Below are positions 44,910 through 53,446 of a DNA stretch of 64,000 nt, in pieces (position 1 is the first letter of the stretch; each line of letters begins with the position of its first letter). The stretch lies in NCBI RefSeq assembly GCF_005405425.1, contig NZ_BJEA01000009.1, forward strand, positions 118,332-182,331. Reading direction: 5' to 3'. Below the pieces are notes generated by a model. It searched no databases and was not told the origin of the DNA. It saw only the letters and a program-made list of their open reading frames with translations. The position numbers and the translations under genes were made by a program. Source of the DNA: Lactiplantibacillus modestisalitolerans. Lineage in GTDB: Bacteria > Bacillota > Bacilli > Lactobacillales > Lactobacillaceae.

Positions 44910-46662
44910 TTAAATTCTCCTCCTGAGTGGCCGCAAAACTAATTTCGTCGCTTGCGGTTGCCGTTGTTTCTAAAATAACGATTTGGTTGGTCCCTAACCG
45001 TAGAAAGTCCTGCGGAATGTAGAGCCGCTGGGTCGGACCGTCCTGCCAGAAGCGCCCGAGGTTGATGCCGTTGATGAACGCAACGCCCTTACCGAACCCA
45101 CTACAATCCAAGTAGGTCGCGTGGCGGTCACTGACGTCGAACGTAAATTGTGACAACGTCGGGCCGTAATTCGACGGACTGGGCGTCTGCCAATTTAGTT
45201 GCGCCAACTGGCTAAAGTCCAGTGCCCACTGGTCCCAGCCGTAGTGCAAGTGGCGGTCGACCATCATCCCGGTCCGCAACCCCTTTTGTTGGGTTGGCGA
45301 GAGCAGCCGCGCGCCGTAGTTGACCCGGCCAGTATTTTCAACTAGTAGCTGAACGGTGCTCGTAGGCGTTAACGGCGTCTCAATCGGTGTTCCGAGCGTC
45401 GCCTGGTACTGAGTAGTGACCAGTTGATGGTCCACGTAGACGTCCACGCGGTCGTTCACGTCCAGCAATTGGAGCTTTTCGGGCTGATGATTACCGGCCA
45501 CCTGAGTTTGATAAAACAGGTAACCGTACCCGGAGCCGAGCGCAAACGTCTGCGGTTGTGCGCTGTGGCAATGTTGGCCGAGGGCGTCGAGGACGTCGAC
45601 TAGGTGCAGTTGCGCGGTGCGGTGCACACTGGCCAAAGGACGCGGAAGCGCCCCCGTCGGTGCGGGCGTGGTCACGTTGAGGACCCGCTGTAAGGCCGCG
45701 TACTTGGCGCTCGGCTGACCATCTTCGTGGAGGACGGCGTCGTAGTCGTACGAGGTGATTTGCGGGTAATCGATCCCAACCCGCGACGAAGCCCCGTTGT
45801 AGAAGCCAAAGTTAGTCCCGCCACGGAACATGTAGAGGTTAAAGTTGGCGTCGGCGTCAACCAGGGCTTGTAAGTCCTGCTCAAAGCTAGCCGCATCCCG
45901 CTTGGTGATTGGTTCCTGCCAGCGGTTAAACCAGCCGTCCCAGAATTCCATGCACATTAATGGCCACTGCTTGTGATGAGTTTGCATGAAGACCTGCAGG
46001 GCCGCCAAGTTTTCCGGTGAATGGGACCCAAAGTTAGCGGTGACAAAAACGTCGTCGTCAATTAAACTACCGGCCTGTAATGCCTGTTGCCAGCTTCCAT
46101 CGGACGTAAATAACGGGACGTCGACTCCGTTGGCTTCCATTAAGTGTTTAATTGCTCGCAAGTACGCCTTGTCATTACCAAACGAGCCGTATTCGTTTTC
46201 GACCTGCATCATGAGTACCGGGCCACCGTGGGTAATTTGGAGTGGGACGAGTTCCTGAAAAAGGCGGGCGTAGTAAGCTTCAACCTTCGCCATAAACCGT
46301 GGTGTATTCGTCCGCACCACCATGTCGGGGTACTTCAGTAACCAGGCCGGCAAGCCGCCAAACTCCCATTCCGCACAAATGTACGGGCTGGGCCGTAAAA
46401 TAACGTAGAGCCCGAGTTCCTGCGCTAACTCAACGAAGCGTTGCACGTCATAGCGACCACTAAAATCAAACTGACCCTCTTCTGGCTCGTGAACGTTCCA
46501 CGGAATGTAGGTTTCAACCGTGTTCAGCCCGGCCGCCTTAAGTTTTAGGAGCGTTAAGCGCCACTCCGACGGTGCGATGCGAAAGTAGTGGACCGCGCCC
46601 GAGTAAATTTTGAACGGTTGACCGTTCAGTAAAAAATGTTTTTTAATCTCAAATTTTTCCAT
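44902..46662 (-). CDS. GH35 beta-galactosidase
   Basis: A 586-residue GH35 enzyme of usual bacterial length. The family signature GGPVLMMQVENEYG gives acid/base E157; the nucleophile is E239 in MCMEFWDGWF. C-terminal jelly-roll domains follow (about 390-580; FINGINLGRFW). There is no signal peptide. ATG at 46662 comes 11 bases after the GH88 stop, with GTGAGGA close upstream. It lies between GH88 and EIIA in the PTS operon, so it should split a beta-galactoside made available after GH88 removes the unsaturated uronate, or a phosphorylated galactoside from the PTS. Confidence 0.92.
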   Translation of the reverse strand: MEKFEIKKHFLLNGQPFKIYSGAVHYFRIAPSEWRLTLLKLKAAGLNTVETYIPWNVHEPEEGQFDFSGRYDVQRFVELAQELGLYVILRPSPYICAEWEFGGLPAWLLKYPDMVVRTNTPRFMAKVEAYYARLFQELVPLQITHGGPVLMMQVENEYGSFGNDKAYLRAIKHLMEANGVDVPLFTSDGSWQQALQAGSLIDDDVFVTANFGSHSPENLAALQVFMQTHHKQWPLMCMEFWDGWFNRWQEPITKRDAASFEQDLQALVDADANFNLYMFRGGTNFGFYNGASSRVGIDYPQITSYDYDAVLHEDGQPSAKYAALQRVLNVTTPAPTGALPRPLASVHRTAQLHLVDVLDALGQHCHSAQPQTFALGSGYGYLFYQTQVAGNHQPEKLQLLDVNDRVDVYVDHQLVTTQYQATLGTPIETPLTPTSTVQLLVENTGRVNYGARLLSPTQQKGLRTGMMVDRHLHYGWDQWALDFSQLAQLNWQTPSPSNYGPTLSQFTFDVSDRHATYLDCSGFGKGVAFINGINLGRFWQDGPTQRLYIPQDFLRLGTNQIVILETTATASDEISFAATQEENLNA

Positions 46663-46673
46663 AGTCCTCACTC

Positions 46674-47822
46674 TTACCAATAAGTTTGCCAGCTAGGCCG
46701 TGCGAGCCGCATCAGGGCTTCCATGTAGAAGTAGTCGCCCCATAAGTTGGCCTCGTCGACGCCCTTCCCAATTGAATAGGCGTACACGCCGTGTTGTAGG
46801 AGCCCTTCCTGTCCCGGTTCAGTCCGGTACGGGTCGAGCGCTTTGAGCAAGCCGCGCGCGACGGCCTGACCATCATCCCAATAACCGCGCTGTTGCGCTT
46901 CTAACGCCCCGCAGGCCACGATGGCCGCCGCCGAACTATCCTTCGGTTGGTCGCTCTGGTCATCAAAAATCAGGTCCCAATACGGAATTAAGTCCGCCGG
47001 CGTGCGATCTAAGTAGTAGCCCACTAAATGTTGGTACAGCGCCCGTTCGTCGGTTTCTTCAAAGAACCGCTTATACAACGGCATCCCTAGTAAAATCCAC
47101 GCCTGACCGCGCGCCCAGCAAGAATCGTCTGAATAACCTTGCGCCGTCGCACCTTTTAAGGGGGCCCCGGTTTGCGGATCGTAATAGAACGTGTGGTAAG
47201 TGGAGTAGTCCGGCCGCACAATGTGACTCAAAACTTGGTGATAATGTTTTTGACCCACTTCGGCATACTTGGCATCGCCGGATAACTTCGTCGCCTCAAA
47301 CAACAACGGTAAGTTTAACAAGGAGTCAATAATTAGCCGGTATTCGTCGGCCGCGCCCTTCACACCCCAGGCTTGAATGAACTGGCCCTTCGGTTGGTAG
47401 CGGTTTAACAAAACGTCGGCCGCCTGCAACACCATCCGTTGGTAATCGCCCGTCACCCGGTAACCCGCGACCGCAGACAGCGAGTAGAGAAAGCCAATGT
47501 CGTGGTGATCCAGTACAAAGTGATCATCCAGGCGTCGTTGGAAACTCGCTAGCTGGGCTTCGGCTTGCGTCTTAAAGATTTTTTCCCCGGTAACTTCGTA
47601 ACTCATCCACATCATTGCGGTCCAAAAGCCATTCGTCCAATCATCGTTCGCCTTAATCCGGTAACGCATGGCCGTCGTACAAGCCGACGGAAACTGACCA
47701 TCAAAACGCGGAATCTGGGCCCTGACCTTTTCAATTGCCGTACGTAGCCGGTCGTCGACCCATTTCTGATCAACGGTCGCACCCAGCGCCGTTAACTTCG
47801 TCGTTGCTTCAGCTCTTAACAT
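46674..47822 (-). CDS. GH88 unsaturated glucuronyl hydrolase, PTS-linked
   Basis: A 382-residue GH88 enzyme with the two catalytic-site aspartates D108 (HHDIGF) and D166 (LIIDSLLN) and SCWARGQAW at 234-242. The stretch TYHTFYYDPQTG, followed by GATAQGYSDDSCW, closely resembles the streptococcal enzymes that act on unsaturated hyaluronan and chondroitin disaccharides, unlike the two GH88 proteins near 3 and 8 kb. ATG at 47822 has AAAGGGA nine bases upstream; the longer reading to 47867 is not homologous. It lies between EIIB and GH35. The released sugar acid would enter the KduI-KduD route. Confidence 0.9.
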   Translation of the reverse strand: MLRAEATTKLTALGATVDQKWVDDRLRTAIEKVRAQIPRFDGQFPSACTTAMRYRIKANDDWTNGFWTAMMWMSYEVTGEKIFKTQAEAQLASFQRRLDDHFVLDHHDIGFLYSLSAVAGYRVTGDYQRMVLQAADVLLNRYQPKGQFIQAWGVKGAADEYRLIIDSLLNLPLLFEATKLSGDAKYAEVGQKHYHQVLSHIVRPDYSTYHTFYYDPQTGAPLKGATAQGYSDDSCWARGQAWILLGMPLYKRFFEETDERALYQHLVGYYLDRTPADLIPYWDLIFDDQSDQPKDSSAAAIVACGALEAQQRGYWDDGQAVARGLLKALDPYRTEPGQEGLLQHGVYAYSIGKGVDEANLWGDYFYMEALMRLARPSWQTYW

Positions 47823-47844
47823 CCGTCCAATCCCTTTCTCTTGA

Positions 47845-47900
47845 AAAACGAAAGCCCATGTCACCACCGAACTTGACCGGCTAGTAACGTGGGCTCCCCA
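47845..47900 (-). other. Intercistronic hairpin between EIIB and GH88
   Basis: AGCCCATGT near 47850 pairs with ACGTGGGCT near 47895 (one G-T type pair). On the minus strand the stem is followed by TTTCGTTTTT, so it may be a weak terminator or stability element within the operon. Confidence 0.45.
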
Positions 47901-47904
47901 TCAC

Positions 47905-48384
47905 CTACTTCAAATATTTCGTCATCGGTACTTCGGCGTCATCCGGAACCATTTGGGCCGTCACTTCAACGCCCGCCGCGATCAACGCTTCAATATCGGC
48001 CCGTTCTTCAGCAGTTAAACTAACCGACTTCTTCACTTGCACGGTGTCTTCGCGGTTCGACATGTTCCCGATGTTAATCTTGGTAATGTCGAGACCAGCG
48101 TTGACCAAGTCAAGCAACACTTTCGGCCGCCGCACCACGAGTAAGACCCGTTGTTTCGCGTACTTCCCGGCCTGAATATTATGAATCGCCTTTTCCTCGG
48201 TAATGATGGAAGTGGCAATCCCCGCCGGCGCCGCCATTCGGAGCACACTCTTTTGTACGTCGTCGTTAGCGACCGCGTCATCGATCACCATGATCCGGTT
48301 AACCCGCAGGCCAGTTGCCCAGCGCGTTGCGACTTGGCCGTGAATCAAGCGGTCGTCAATTCGAATATTTACAAACCCTTGCAT
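47905..48384 (-). CDS. PTS EIIB, mannose family
   Basis: A 159-residue EIIB protein. The phosphorylated histidine H15 lies in RIDDRLIHGQVATRW, the family hallmark. It transfers phosphate to the sugar carried by EIIC and EIID. It lies 17 bp after EIID, before GH88. Similar EIIB proteins serve N-acetylgalactosamine and hyaluronan-disaccharide systems. Confidence 0.93.
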   Translation of the reverse strand: MQGFVNIRIDDRLIHGQVATRWATGLRVNRIMVIDDAVANDDVQKSVLRMAAPAGIATSIITEEKAIHNIQAGKYAKQRVLLVVRRPKVLLDLVNAGLDITKINIGNMSNREDTVQVKKSVSLTAEERADIEALIAAGVEVTAQMVPDDAEVPMTKYLK

Positions 48385-48401
48385 GTTTATCGCTCCTTAA
48401 A

Positions 48402-49199
48402 TTAAGCAAAAATCTTCAAGTTATAAGCTAAAATCCCAACTAGGATCAAAATGAATGTAACCCGTGTCGAGTTCATCTTCTTGCGTCCAAGTAACCAGTA
48501 AGCCATTAAAACGACTAACGCCGGTGCTAAACCTGGCATAATTTGATCCGCCAAGTCCTGAAGCGAAACTTTAACGCCCCCATTATGGTACTTATACGCA
48601 AAGGTTGCCGTAATGACCGACGGAATCAAGGCTCCAATCACCGTCATCCCTAACACGTTGGCCGCGCTGGTAATCTTCTTCAACCGGTCGCCTAAAGAGT
48701 CAATCAACTTAACCCCTTCGCGGTACCCCATGTAGAAAAAGCTCCGCATAATCCCAAGCCGTAAGAAACCGTAAGCAATCCAGAGAATCAGGCCAACCGG
48801 GTTGCCCTTCAACGCCATGTAGGACGCAATCGAACCGATAATGGTGTTTGGAATAACCGCAAACAGCGTATCCCCGATCCCGGCCATGGGTCCCATCATC
48901 CCTGTTTTCAGGGAAGCCACGGTATCCTTGGCCGCAATCCCTTGGTGTTCTTGGATCGCGCCGTCGACCCCTAAAATGATCGGCGCCATCGAGTTATTCG
49001 TATTAAAGAATTGTAATTCGTTTAGTGACGCTTCCGCTTGAACGTCCACGTTCCCGTAAATTTTCTTGAGCAACGGGTAAACACTGTAGTAGTACCCGAG
49101 ACCCTGCATTTTTTCGTAGTTCCAACCGGCTTGGCCGAAGAAGTACCAACGCCAGAAGACTTTTTTCATGCTTGCGTTTAATTCAACTTTTTTACTCAT
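48402..49199 (-). CDS. PTS EIID, mannose family
   Basis: A 265-residue membrane component (MSKKVELNASMKKVFWRW start). The family stretches NYEKMQGLGYYYSVYPLL and GPMAGIGDTLF are clear. ATG at 49199 overlaps the EIIC stop by eight bases, with AAGGAGAT upstream; a longer reading to 49283 runs inside EIIC. With EIIC it forms the sugar channel. Confidence 0.93.
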   Translation of the reverse strand: MSKKVELNASMKKVFWRWYFFGQAGWNYEKMQGLGYYYSVYPLLKKIYGNVDVQAEASLNELQFFNTNNSMAPIILGVDGAIQEHQGIAAKDTVASLKTGMMGPMAGIGDTLFAVIPNTIIGSIASYMALKGNPVGLILWIAYGFLRLGIMRSFFYMGYREGVKLIDSLGDRLKKITSAANVLGMTVIGALIPSVITATFAYKYHNGGVKVSLQDLADQIMPGLAPALVVLMAYWLLGRKKMNSTRVTFILILVGILAYNLKIFA

Positions 49200-49983
49200 C
49201 TTCCATATCTCCTTCGTCGTCATCGCTTGCACCCGTCGTTGCAGCTTCAGCTTGAGCTGGTTTACTGTCATGATTAAAGGCAACTAAGGCCATGGCTAAC
49301 CCAATGATAGCGGCTCCAATTACCGGCACCTTGAGGAAGGCCGCCAAGAAGAACCCAATTAATAGGAAGGCCACGTTTTGTTTTAATGGTAAGTAGCGGA
49401 GCAAAATCGCAATCCCTAACGCTGGTAAAATCCCACCGGCGGTCTTCAAACCGTTCATTAACCACATTGGCAAGTTGTTAACCACGTTTTGAACGAACTG
49501 GGACCCAAAGATCAACGCTAAGAACACTGGAATCATCCGTGATAGTGACGTTGGGATAATCCCGTACAAGTTCATGTGGGTCGCCGACTTAAACTTCCCG
49601 TCCTTGACCAGTTTTTCAGCCCGGTGTTGCAGGAAGGTATTGCAGAACCGTGCCAAAACGTCTAATTGAATCATCAGTAAGCCAATCGGAACGGCTAAAG
49701 TGGCCCCGAACTGGGCGCCCTTCCCACTTAAAACTGCGAAGGCCGTCCCAAGGAGCGCCCCAGTCATGTAGTCGGGCATTGAGGAACCCCCGAAGTTACC
49801 GACCCCGAGAACTAACAAGTTCAAGGTCCCACCGACAACTAACCCGGTTTGAACGTCCCCTAAGATTAAGCCGGCGAAGAACCCGGCCATCGTTGGCTTA
49901 ACAGTCCCAAACGTTGTGTTGTTACCATCATAAATTGCAAATCCTGAATAAAGCGTAATTAATAATATTTGCCACCATTGCAT
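49192..49983 (-). CDS. PTS EIIC, mannose family
   Basis: A 263-residue membrane permease with about seven or more hydrophobic segments (MQWWQILLITLYSGFAIYDG start; GGSSMPDYMTGALLG). It forms the transport path with EIID. The C-terminal acidic tail DDDEGDMEDE coincides with the EIID ribosome site and start overlap. It lies 14 bp after the GntR gene. Confidence 0.93.
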   Translation of the reverse strand: MQWWQILLITLYSGFAIYDGNNTTFGTVKPTMAGFFAGLILGDVQTGLVVGGTLNLLVLGVGNFGGSSMPDYMTGALLGTAFAVLSGKGAQFGATLAVPIGLLMIQLDVLARFCNTFLQHRAEKLVKDGKFKSATHMNLYGIIPTSLSRMIPVFLALIFGSQFVQNVVNNLPMWLMNGLKTAGGILPALGIAILLRYLPLKQNVAFLLIGFFLAAFLKVPVIGAAIIGLAMALVAFNHDSKPAQAEAATTGASDDDEGDMEDE

Positions 49984-49997
49984 GATGTCACTCCTCC

Positions 49998-50702
49998 TCA
50001 GACGGTTTTGATCTGAATTTCAAAATAATCCCATCGTTTATAACTTTCAACATACTCAATCACGGTATCATCGAAAAGGTAACTGTGCCGCCGAATAAAG
50101 GCAGCTGGCTGCTGCGCGTTTTCCAGTTGTAAGAGCTCGCGTTCTGCGGCTGGTACCGGAAAGGCAATCGCCGTGGTTTCATCAATTTGCGTACTGAATA
50201 AGTCAATACCACTATCCTGACGAATGCGTTCATAGACCGATTCATAATAAGTTGGTTTTTTAAGGGCAATTGGATTAAAGTAATCCGCCATCAAGTACGT
50301 ATGTTGTAACTGGACCGGAACCGTGTTCGCCCGCCGTAAACGAATAATATGATAATAGCTGTCACCCGCGGTCAACTTCAGTTCGGCCAGAATGCGGGGA
50401 TCGCTTTCGCGCTTAATGGATAGGACCGTCACGGTTTCGTCAGCGTCGTTGTCCTTTTCACGATCAAAGAACTTAACGAGCTGGCCGCGGCGGGCGCGTG
50501 AAACAAAGGTGCCCTTCCCCTGCTGGCGAACCAACAACCCCTTAGAAACGAGTGCGTTGATTGCCTTGATGACCGTTGCGGAGCTGACGTCAAAGCGTTT
50601 CTTCAACTCGGCTTCCGAGTAAAACTTGTCGCCCTCCTTAAAATCACCGTTTTTCAATTGATACAATAAAAACTGTTCGACTTGTTGATATTTTAATGGC
50701 AT
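49998..50702 (-). CDS. GntR-family regulator (HutC/UTRA type)
   Basis: A 234-residue regulator: an N-terminal winged HTH (LKKRFDVSSATVIKAINALVSKGLLVRQQGKGTF, about 29-62) and a C-terminal UTRA effector domain (FYSEAELKK comes before; IIRLRRANTVPVQLQHTYL, about 112-130). It is the first gene of the PTS-GH88-GH35 operon, so it is autoregulated with it. The likely operator is the perfect palindrome at 50717-50730. The effector is probably a phosphorylated sugar made by the PTS. Confidence 0.92.
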   Translation of the reverse strand: MPLKYQQVEQFLLYQLKNGDFKEGDKFYSEAELKKRFDVSSATVIKAINALVSKGLLVRQQGKGTFVSRARRGQLVKFFDREKDNDADETVTVLSIKRESDPRILAELKLTAGDSYYHIIRLRRANTVPVQLQHTYLMADYFNPIALKKPTYYESVYERIRQDSGIDLFSTQIDETTAIAFPVPAAERELLQLENAQQPAAFIRRHSYLFDDTVIEYVESYKRWDYFEIQIKTV

Positions 50703-50716
50703 GTTCCTTACCTCCA

Positions 50717-50730
50717 GTTAACCGGTTAAC
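50717..50730. promoter_or_regulatory. GntR operator candidate
   Basis: GTTAACCGGTTAAC is a perfect 14-bp palindrome 15 bases upstream of the GntR start, in the position of an autorepressor site. Confidence 0.6.
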
Positions 50731-50764
50731 CTGATAAGGAAAATATAACACGCTTTCAAACGGC

Positions 50765-50778
50765 TGTAAACGATTACA
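50765..50778. promoter_or_regulatory. cre site (perfect consensus match)
   Basis: TGTAAACGATTACA fits the CcpA consensus at all positions and lies upstream of the GntR-PTS operon. Confidence 0.7.
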
Positions 50779-50819
50779 AAACATTCTTTTTAAATTCTAA
50801 TTAATCAAAAAAAGCGGGC

Positions 50820-50849
50820 TTGCGCTACCTAACTTGCACTAGGTACAAT
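50820..50849 (+). promoter_or_regulatory. Promoter of the 50904 gene
   Basis: TTGCGC (50820-50825), 18-base spacer, TACAAT (50844-50849). It lies 55 bases before the GTG start. Confidence 0.5.
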
Positions 50850-50903
50850 GGAAAAAAGATGCTTAGTCAATTGAGTCTCAATCAAAGCTAAGAAGGTAAT
50901 CAC

Positions 50904-51518
50904 GTGTCAAATTCAAAATACGAACAGGATTCCAATTTAGAAGCACTTGCCGACATTGCTACCGATCACGAAAAAATGCTCGCAGTCGCTCGGATTTACG
51001 ATCCCGACCCCGAGGAACGCTACTTACACACCTCGGGACACCTTGATAAACGTGGCGATATTCAATGGAACGAAGAAACTGCTAAACAAGTTCATCTGGA
51101 TGGCACGGCGTACGGCTTGCAGCTCTGGTTACAGCGCCAAAATTACCCACTTCCGCACTGGGACGCCCCGGCAATCACCGCACTCGGCCAGCAAATGTTT
51201 GATCTGTTCTACCGGGAACACTTACAAACGGCCGTACATTGGACGGCTCAGGCTTGGGCCGGGTTCATCCAGTGGACGTTCCCCCGTCAGTCCGAGCAGC
51301 AACATCGCGAATTAATCCAAGCTTTAACGGCCCTGTTCAACCTACTCGCCGATTCGCAAGTCCTTTCCGTCACGCGCCGCGATCAACTGATCGACGTGTT
51401 GGAGACGACCCAACCCGCAGAAGACCCGTTCGCAGCCGAAATAAGCATGGAACACCGTAATGAACACGTTTCAAACAAGCGTAGACTTAAACGCCTAAAA
51501 CGCCGTCGTAAGCGCTAG
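50904..51518 (+). CDS. Hypothetical protein with basic C-terminus
   Basis: A 204-residue soluble protein I do not recognise. It starts at GTG with AAGAAGGT upstream. The central part is helical and rich in tryptophan and glutamine (LQLWLQRQNYPLPHWD, WTAQAWAGFIQWTFPRQSEQQHR); the last 20 residues are almost all lysine and arginine, suggesting nucleic-acid contact. It lies 17 bp before a pRiA4b ORF-3-like gene and is probably cotranscribed. No link to pectin use is seen. Confidence 0.75.
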   Translation: MSNSKYEQDSNLEALADIATDHEKMLAVARIYDPDPEERYLHTSGHLDKRGDIQWNEETAKQVHLDGTAYGLQLWLQRQNYPLPHWDAPAITALGQQMFDLFYREHLQTAVHWTAQAWAGFIQWTFPRQSEQQHRELIQALTALFNLLADSQVLSVTRRDQLIDVLETTQPAEDPFAAEISMEHRNEHVSNKRRLKRLKRRRKR

Positions 51519-51535
51519 CCAAGGAGGGCCTCGCC

Positions 51536-52078
51536 ATGAAAAATCCAACCGTTGCAATGGAAATTAAAGTTAAACTATTAGACGTGCAACCCGCAGCGTC
51601 TCGAACCTTACAAGTTCCCCTATCTTTGCGGTATGATCAGCTCCACACCTTAATTCAACTAGCTTTTGACTGGGAAAACTACCATATGTACGCGTTTCAG
51701 CCTAAGGGGACGACCGACCAATACCTCGCCCAACCCGATCCCTTTGCGGATAGTTTTGGCGAACCGGCTAAGTTGGCCGCGGAACACTTTGTTTATCCCG
51801 ATTTGGCTAACGGTCCGGTGACCTACACCTACGACTTCGGTGCGGACTGGCGCCACGAAATTACGCTTAACAGGCTCCTAACGTTTTCAGATTTAGATAC
51901 TGCCCAGTTACCAATTTGCAAATCTGGTCGCGGGAACAACCGGGTCGAAGATGATGGCCAGCCGGGAACGCCTTATAACCGCAAACACATTAACCGGTTG
52001 TTTGCCTTGTGGGCTCGCGCCGGCGAGCAAATGATTATTGGTAGTAGTCTTGGGTTAATGCCTCAGGATCGGCAGTAA
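51536..52078 (+). CDS. pRiA4b ORF-3-like protein
   Basis: A 180-residue protein matching the plasmid pRiA4b ORF-3 family (PF07929): VTYTYDFGADWRHEI (about 99-113) and the cysteine/glycine stretch PICKSGRGNNRVEDDGQPG are family landmarks. The family is often found near transposons or plasmid genes and has no settled function. AAGGAGGG precedes the ATG. The stop codon is followed within three bases by a parS-like palindrome. Confidence 0.82.
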   Translation: MKNPTVAMEIKVKLLDVQPAASRTLQVPLSLRYDQLHTLIQLAFDWENYHMYAFQPKGTTDQYLAQPDPFADSFGEPAKLAAEHFVYPDLANGPVTYTYDFGADWRHEITLNRLLTFSDLDTAQLPICKSGRGNNRVEDDGQPGTPYNRKHINRLFALWARAGEQMIIGSSLGLMPQDRQ

Positions 52079-52080
52079 GA

Positions 52081-52096
52081 TGTTTCATGTGGAACA
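52081..52096. promoter_or_regulatory. parS-like site
   Basis: TGTTTCATGTGGAACA matches the ParB-binding parS consensus (TGTTTCACGTGGAACA in this orientation) at 15 of 16 positions. It lies in a short gap just after the pRiA4b-like gene. It may be a chromosomal ParB-loading site, or chance similarity. Confidence 0.45.
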
Positions 52097-52131
52097 TCTG
52101 ATTATTAGTAAGAAATGAAACGCTAGAACAC

Positions 52132-52171
52132 AAAGAAGCACTTAGGCCTGCGTTGGTCTAAGTGCTTCTTT
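52132..52171. terminator. Rho-independent terminator
   Basis: aaagaagcacttag (52132-52145) pairs with ctaagtgcttcttt (52158-52171). It ends the 50904-51536 gene pair. The rest of 52079-52428 holds the parS-like site and repeat copies F and E. Confidence 0.88.
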
Positions 52172-52229
52172 ACTAACTTATAATTTTGAATTTACTACTA
52201 TCATTACGTGCGGCCGCTGGGCGTTATGG

Positions 52230-52300
52230 TTGAAACGTGCTCGACCAAGCTGGTATCTGCGCTTGCTACGCTAAGTCGCCATTGCCAAACCCGCTTCCCT
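52230..52300 (-). repeat. Structured repeat, partial copy F
   Basis: On the minus strand only the right half is present: GGGTTTGG loop, GGCGACTTAGCGTAGCAAGC and the end GAGCACGTTTC. The left stem partner is missing, so this is a truncated copy next to copy E. Confidence 0.6.
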
Positions 52301-52309
52301 GCTTTATAG

Positions 52310-52430
52310 CCGAAACGTGTTCAGGCCAGCTGATGCCTGCGCCTACTACGCTAAAGGGCCCATCGCAAAGCCCGCGATAATCCCTTTAGCTAGGTATTGC
52401 TCAGCATCAACCCGCTGGCCTTCACACTCT
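52310..52430 (-). repeat. Structured intergenic repeat, copy E
   Basis: Begins at the kdgK stop codon. Outer stem GCTGGCC (52414-52420) with GGCCAGC (52324-52330), second stem GCATCA (52404-52409) with TGATGC (52331-52336), central 17-bp stem 52350-52366 with 52374-52390. It ends in AACACGTTTCGG on the minus strand. The stems differ in sequence from copies A-D but pair equally well. Confidence 0.82.
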
Positions 52431-53388
52431 ACAATCTTGCATACGCCGCCATAAACTGGTCCAACTCCTCACGCGTCGGGTAACCATCATTATCTCCCGG
52501 CGCCTGGACGCCGAACGCACCAACCGCGTTACCGCGCAACGCCGACGCCTCAATTGATAAGCCTTCCAACTGACCCGTAATGAAGCCCGCCGCAAAACCA
52601 TCACCAGCGCCAACCGTATCCACGACCTTCGCCACCTTATAGCCCGGCACACTATACTTCTGACCATCCTTGGTCTTAATAAAGGCCCCTTTTGGCCCGA
52701 CCTTAACGACGACAGTCTTCGTCTGACTCCCATTTTGCAAGAAGAAGTCCGCAATTTTTTCCGGATCACGCGACCCCATCAAAATTTCGCCTTCCGTAAT
52801 TCCTGGCAACACCACGTCCGCCCGGGCCGCCAAGCCGTTAATCGTCTTAATCATCTTTTCGCGACTTGACCACAGTGTTGGCCGCAAGTTCGGGTCAAAC
52901 GTCACTGGAATTGCGTGTTCGTGGGCCTTCGACATCAAGTAACCAAACGTTTCTAGCGCTTGATTAGACGTTCCCGGGAAAATCCCCGTCATGTGGATGA
53001 GCTTTAATTCATCAAAGTTAATGTGATCAATCGTAGCCTTTTCCAAGTGTGACGCTGCCGAACCCTTCCGGAAGTAGAAAGTGGCCGGGCCCCCTTCCGT
53101 TACCCGCTCCTTCATCTGAAAGCCCGTTAAATACGCATCCGTCGAACGAATATAGCTCGTCCCCACGTGATTTTCATCCAACTGGTCCTTAATGTAGTCC
53201 CCCATCGGGTCCGCCCCGAGCTGGGTGACGTACTCAACGGAGTGGCCTAGACGGGAGACCCCGATGGCCACGTTTACTTCGGCGCCCGCCAAAAACTTTT
53301 GAAAATGGGTGGCGTCCTTCAACTTCGTATCTGCATCTTGGGAGGCGAATAATGCCATTGGTTCGCCGACCGTTAAAAATTCACTCAT
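52429..53388 (-). CDS. kdgK: 2-keto-3-deoxygluconate kinase
   Basis: A 319-residue PfkB-family sugar kinase phosphorylating 2-keto-3-deoxygluconate to KDPG. GAEVNVAIGVSRLG (about 35-48) is the first PfkB signature, and DTVGAGDGFAAGF (about 254-266) the second, containing the catalytic aspartate. AGGAGC precedes the ATG. It lies 134 bp downstream of a LacI regulator on the same strand, with its own operator-like site between, and about 1.5 kb from kduI. The pathway around it (kduI, kduD, kdgA, kdgT) makes the assignment firm. Confidence 0.93.
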   Translation of the reverse strand: MSEFLTVGEPMALFASQDADTKLKDATHFQKFLAGAEVNVAIGVSRLGHSVEYVTQLGADPMGDYIKDQLDENHVGTSYIRSTDAYLTGFQMKERVTEGGPATFYFRKGSAASHLEKATIDHINFDELKLIHMTGIFPGTSNQALETFGYLMSKAHEHAIPVTFDPNLRPTLWSSREKMIKTINGLAARADVVLPGITEGEILMGSRDPEKIADFFLQNGSQTKTVVVKVGPKGAFIKTKDGQKYSVPGYKVAKVVDTVGAGDGFAAGFITGQLEGLSIEASALRGNAVGAFGVQAPGDNDGYPTREELDQFMAAYARL

Positions 53389-53446
53389 GATATCGCTCCT
53401 AAATCTCTCAAAATTCTTAGTAACAATTATTTTTATATTTAAAGTT

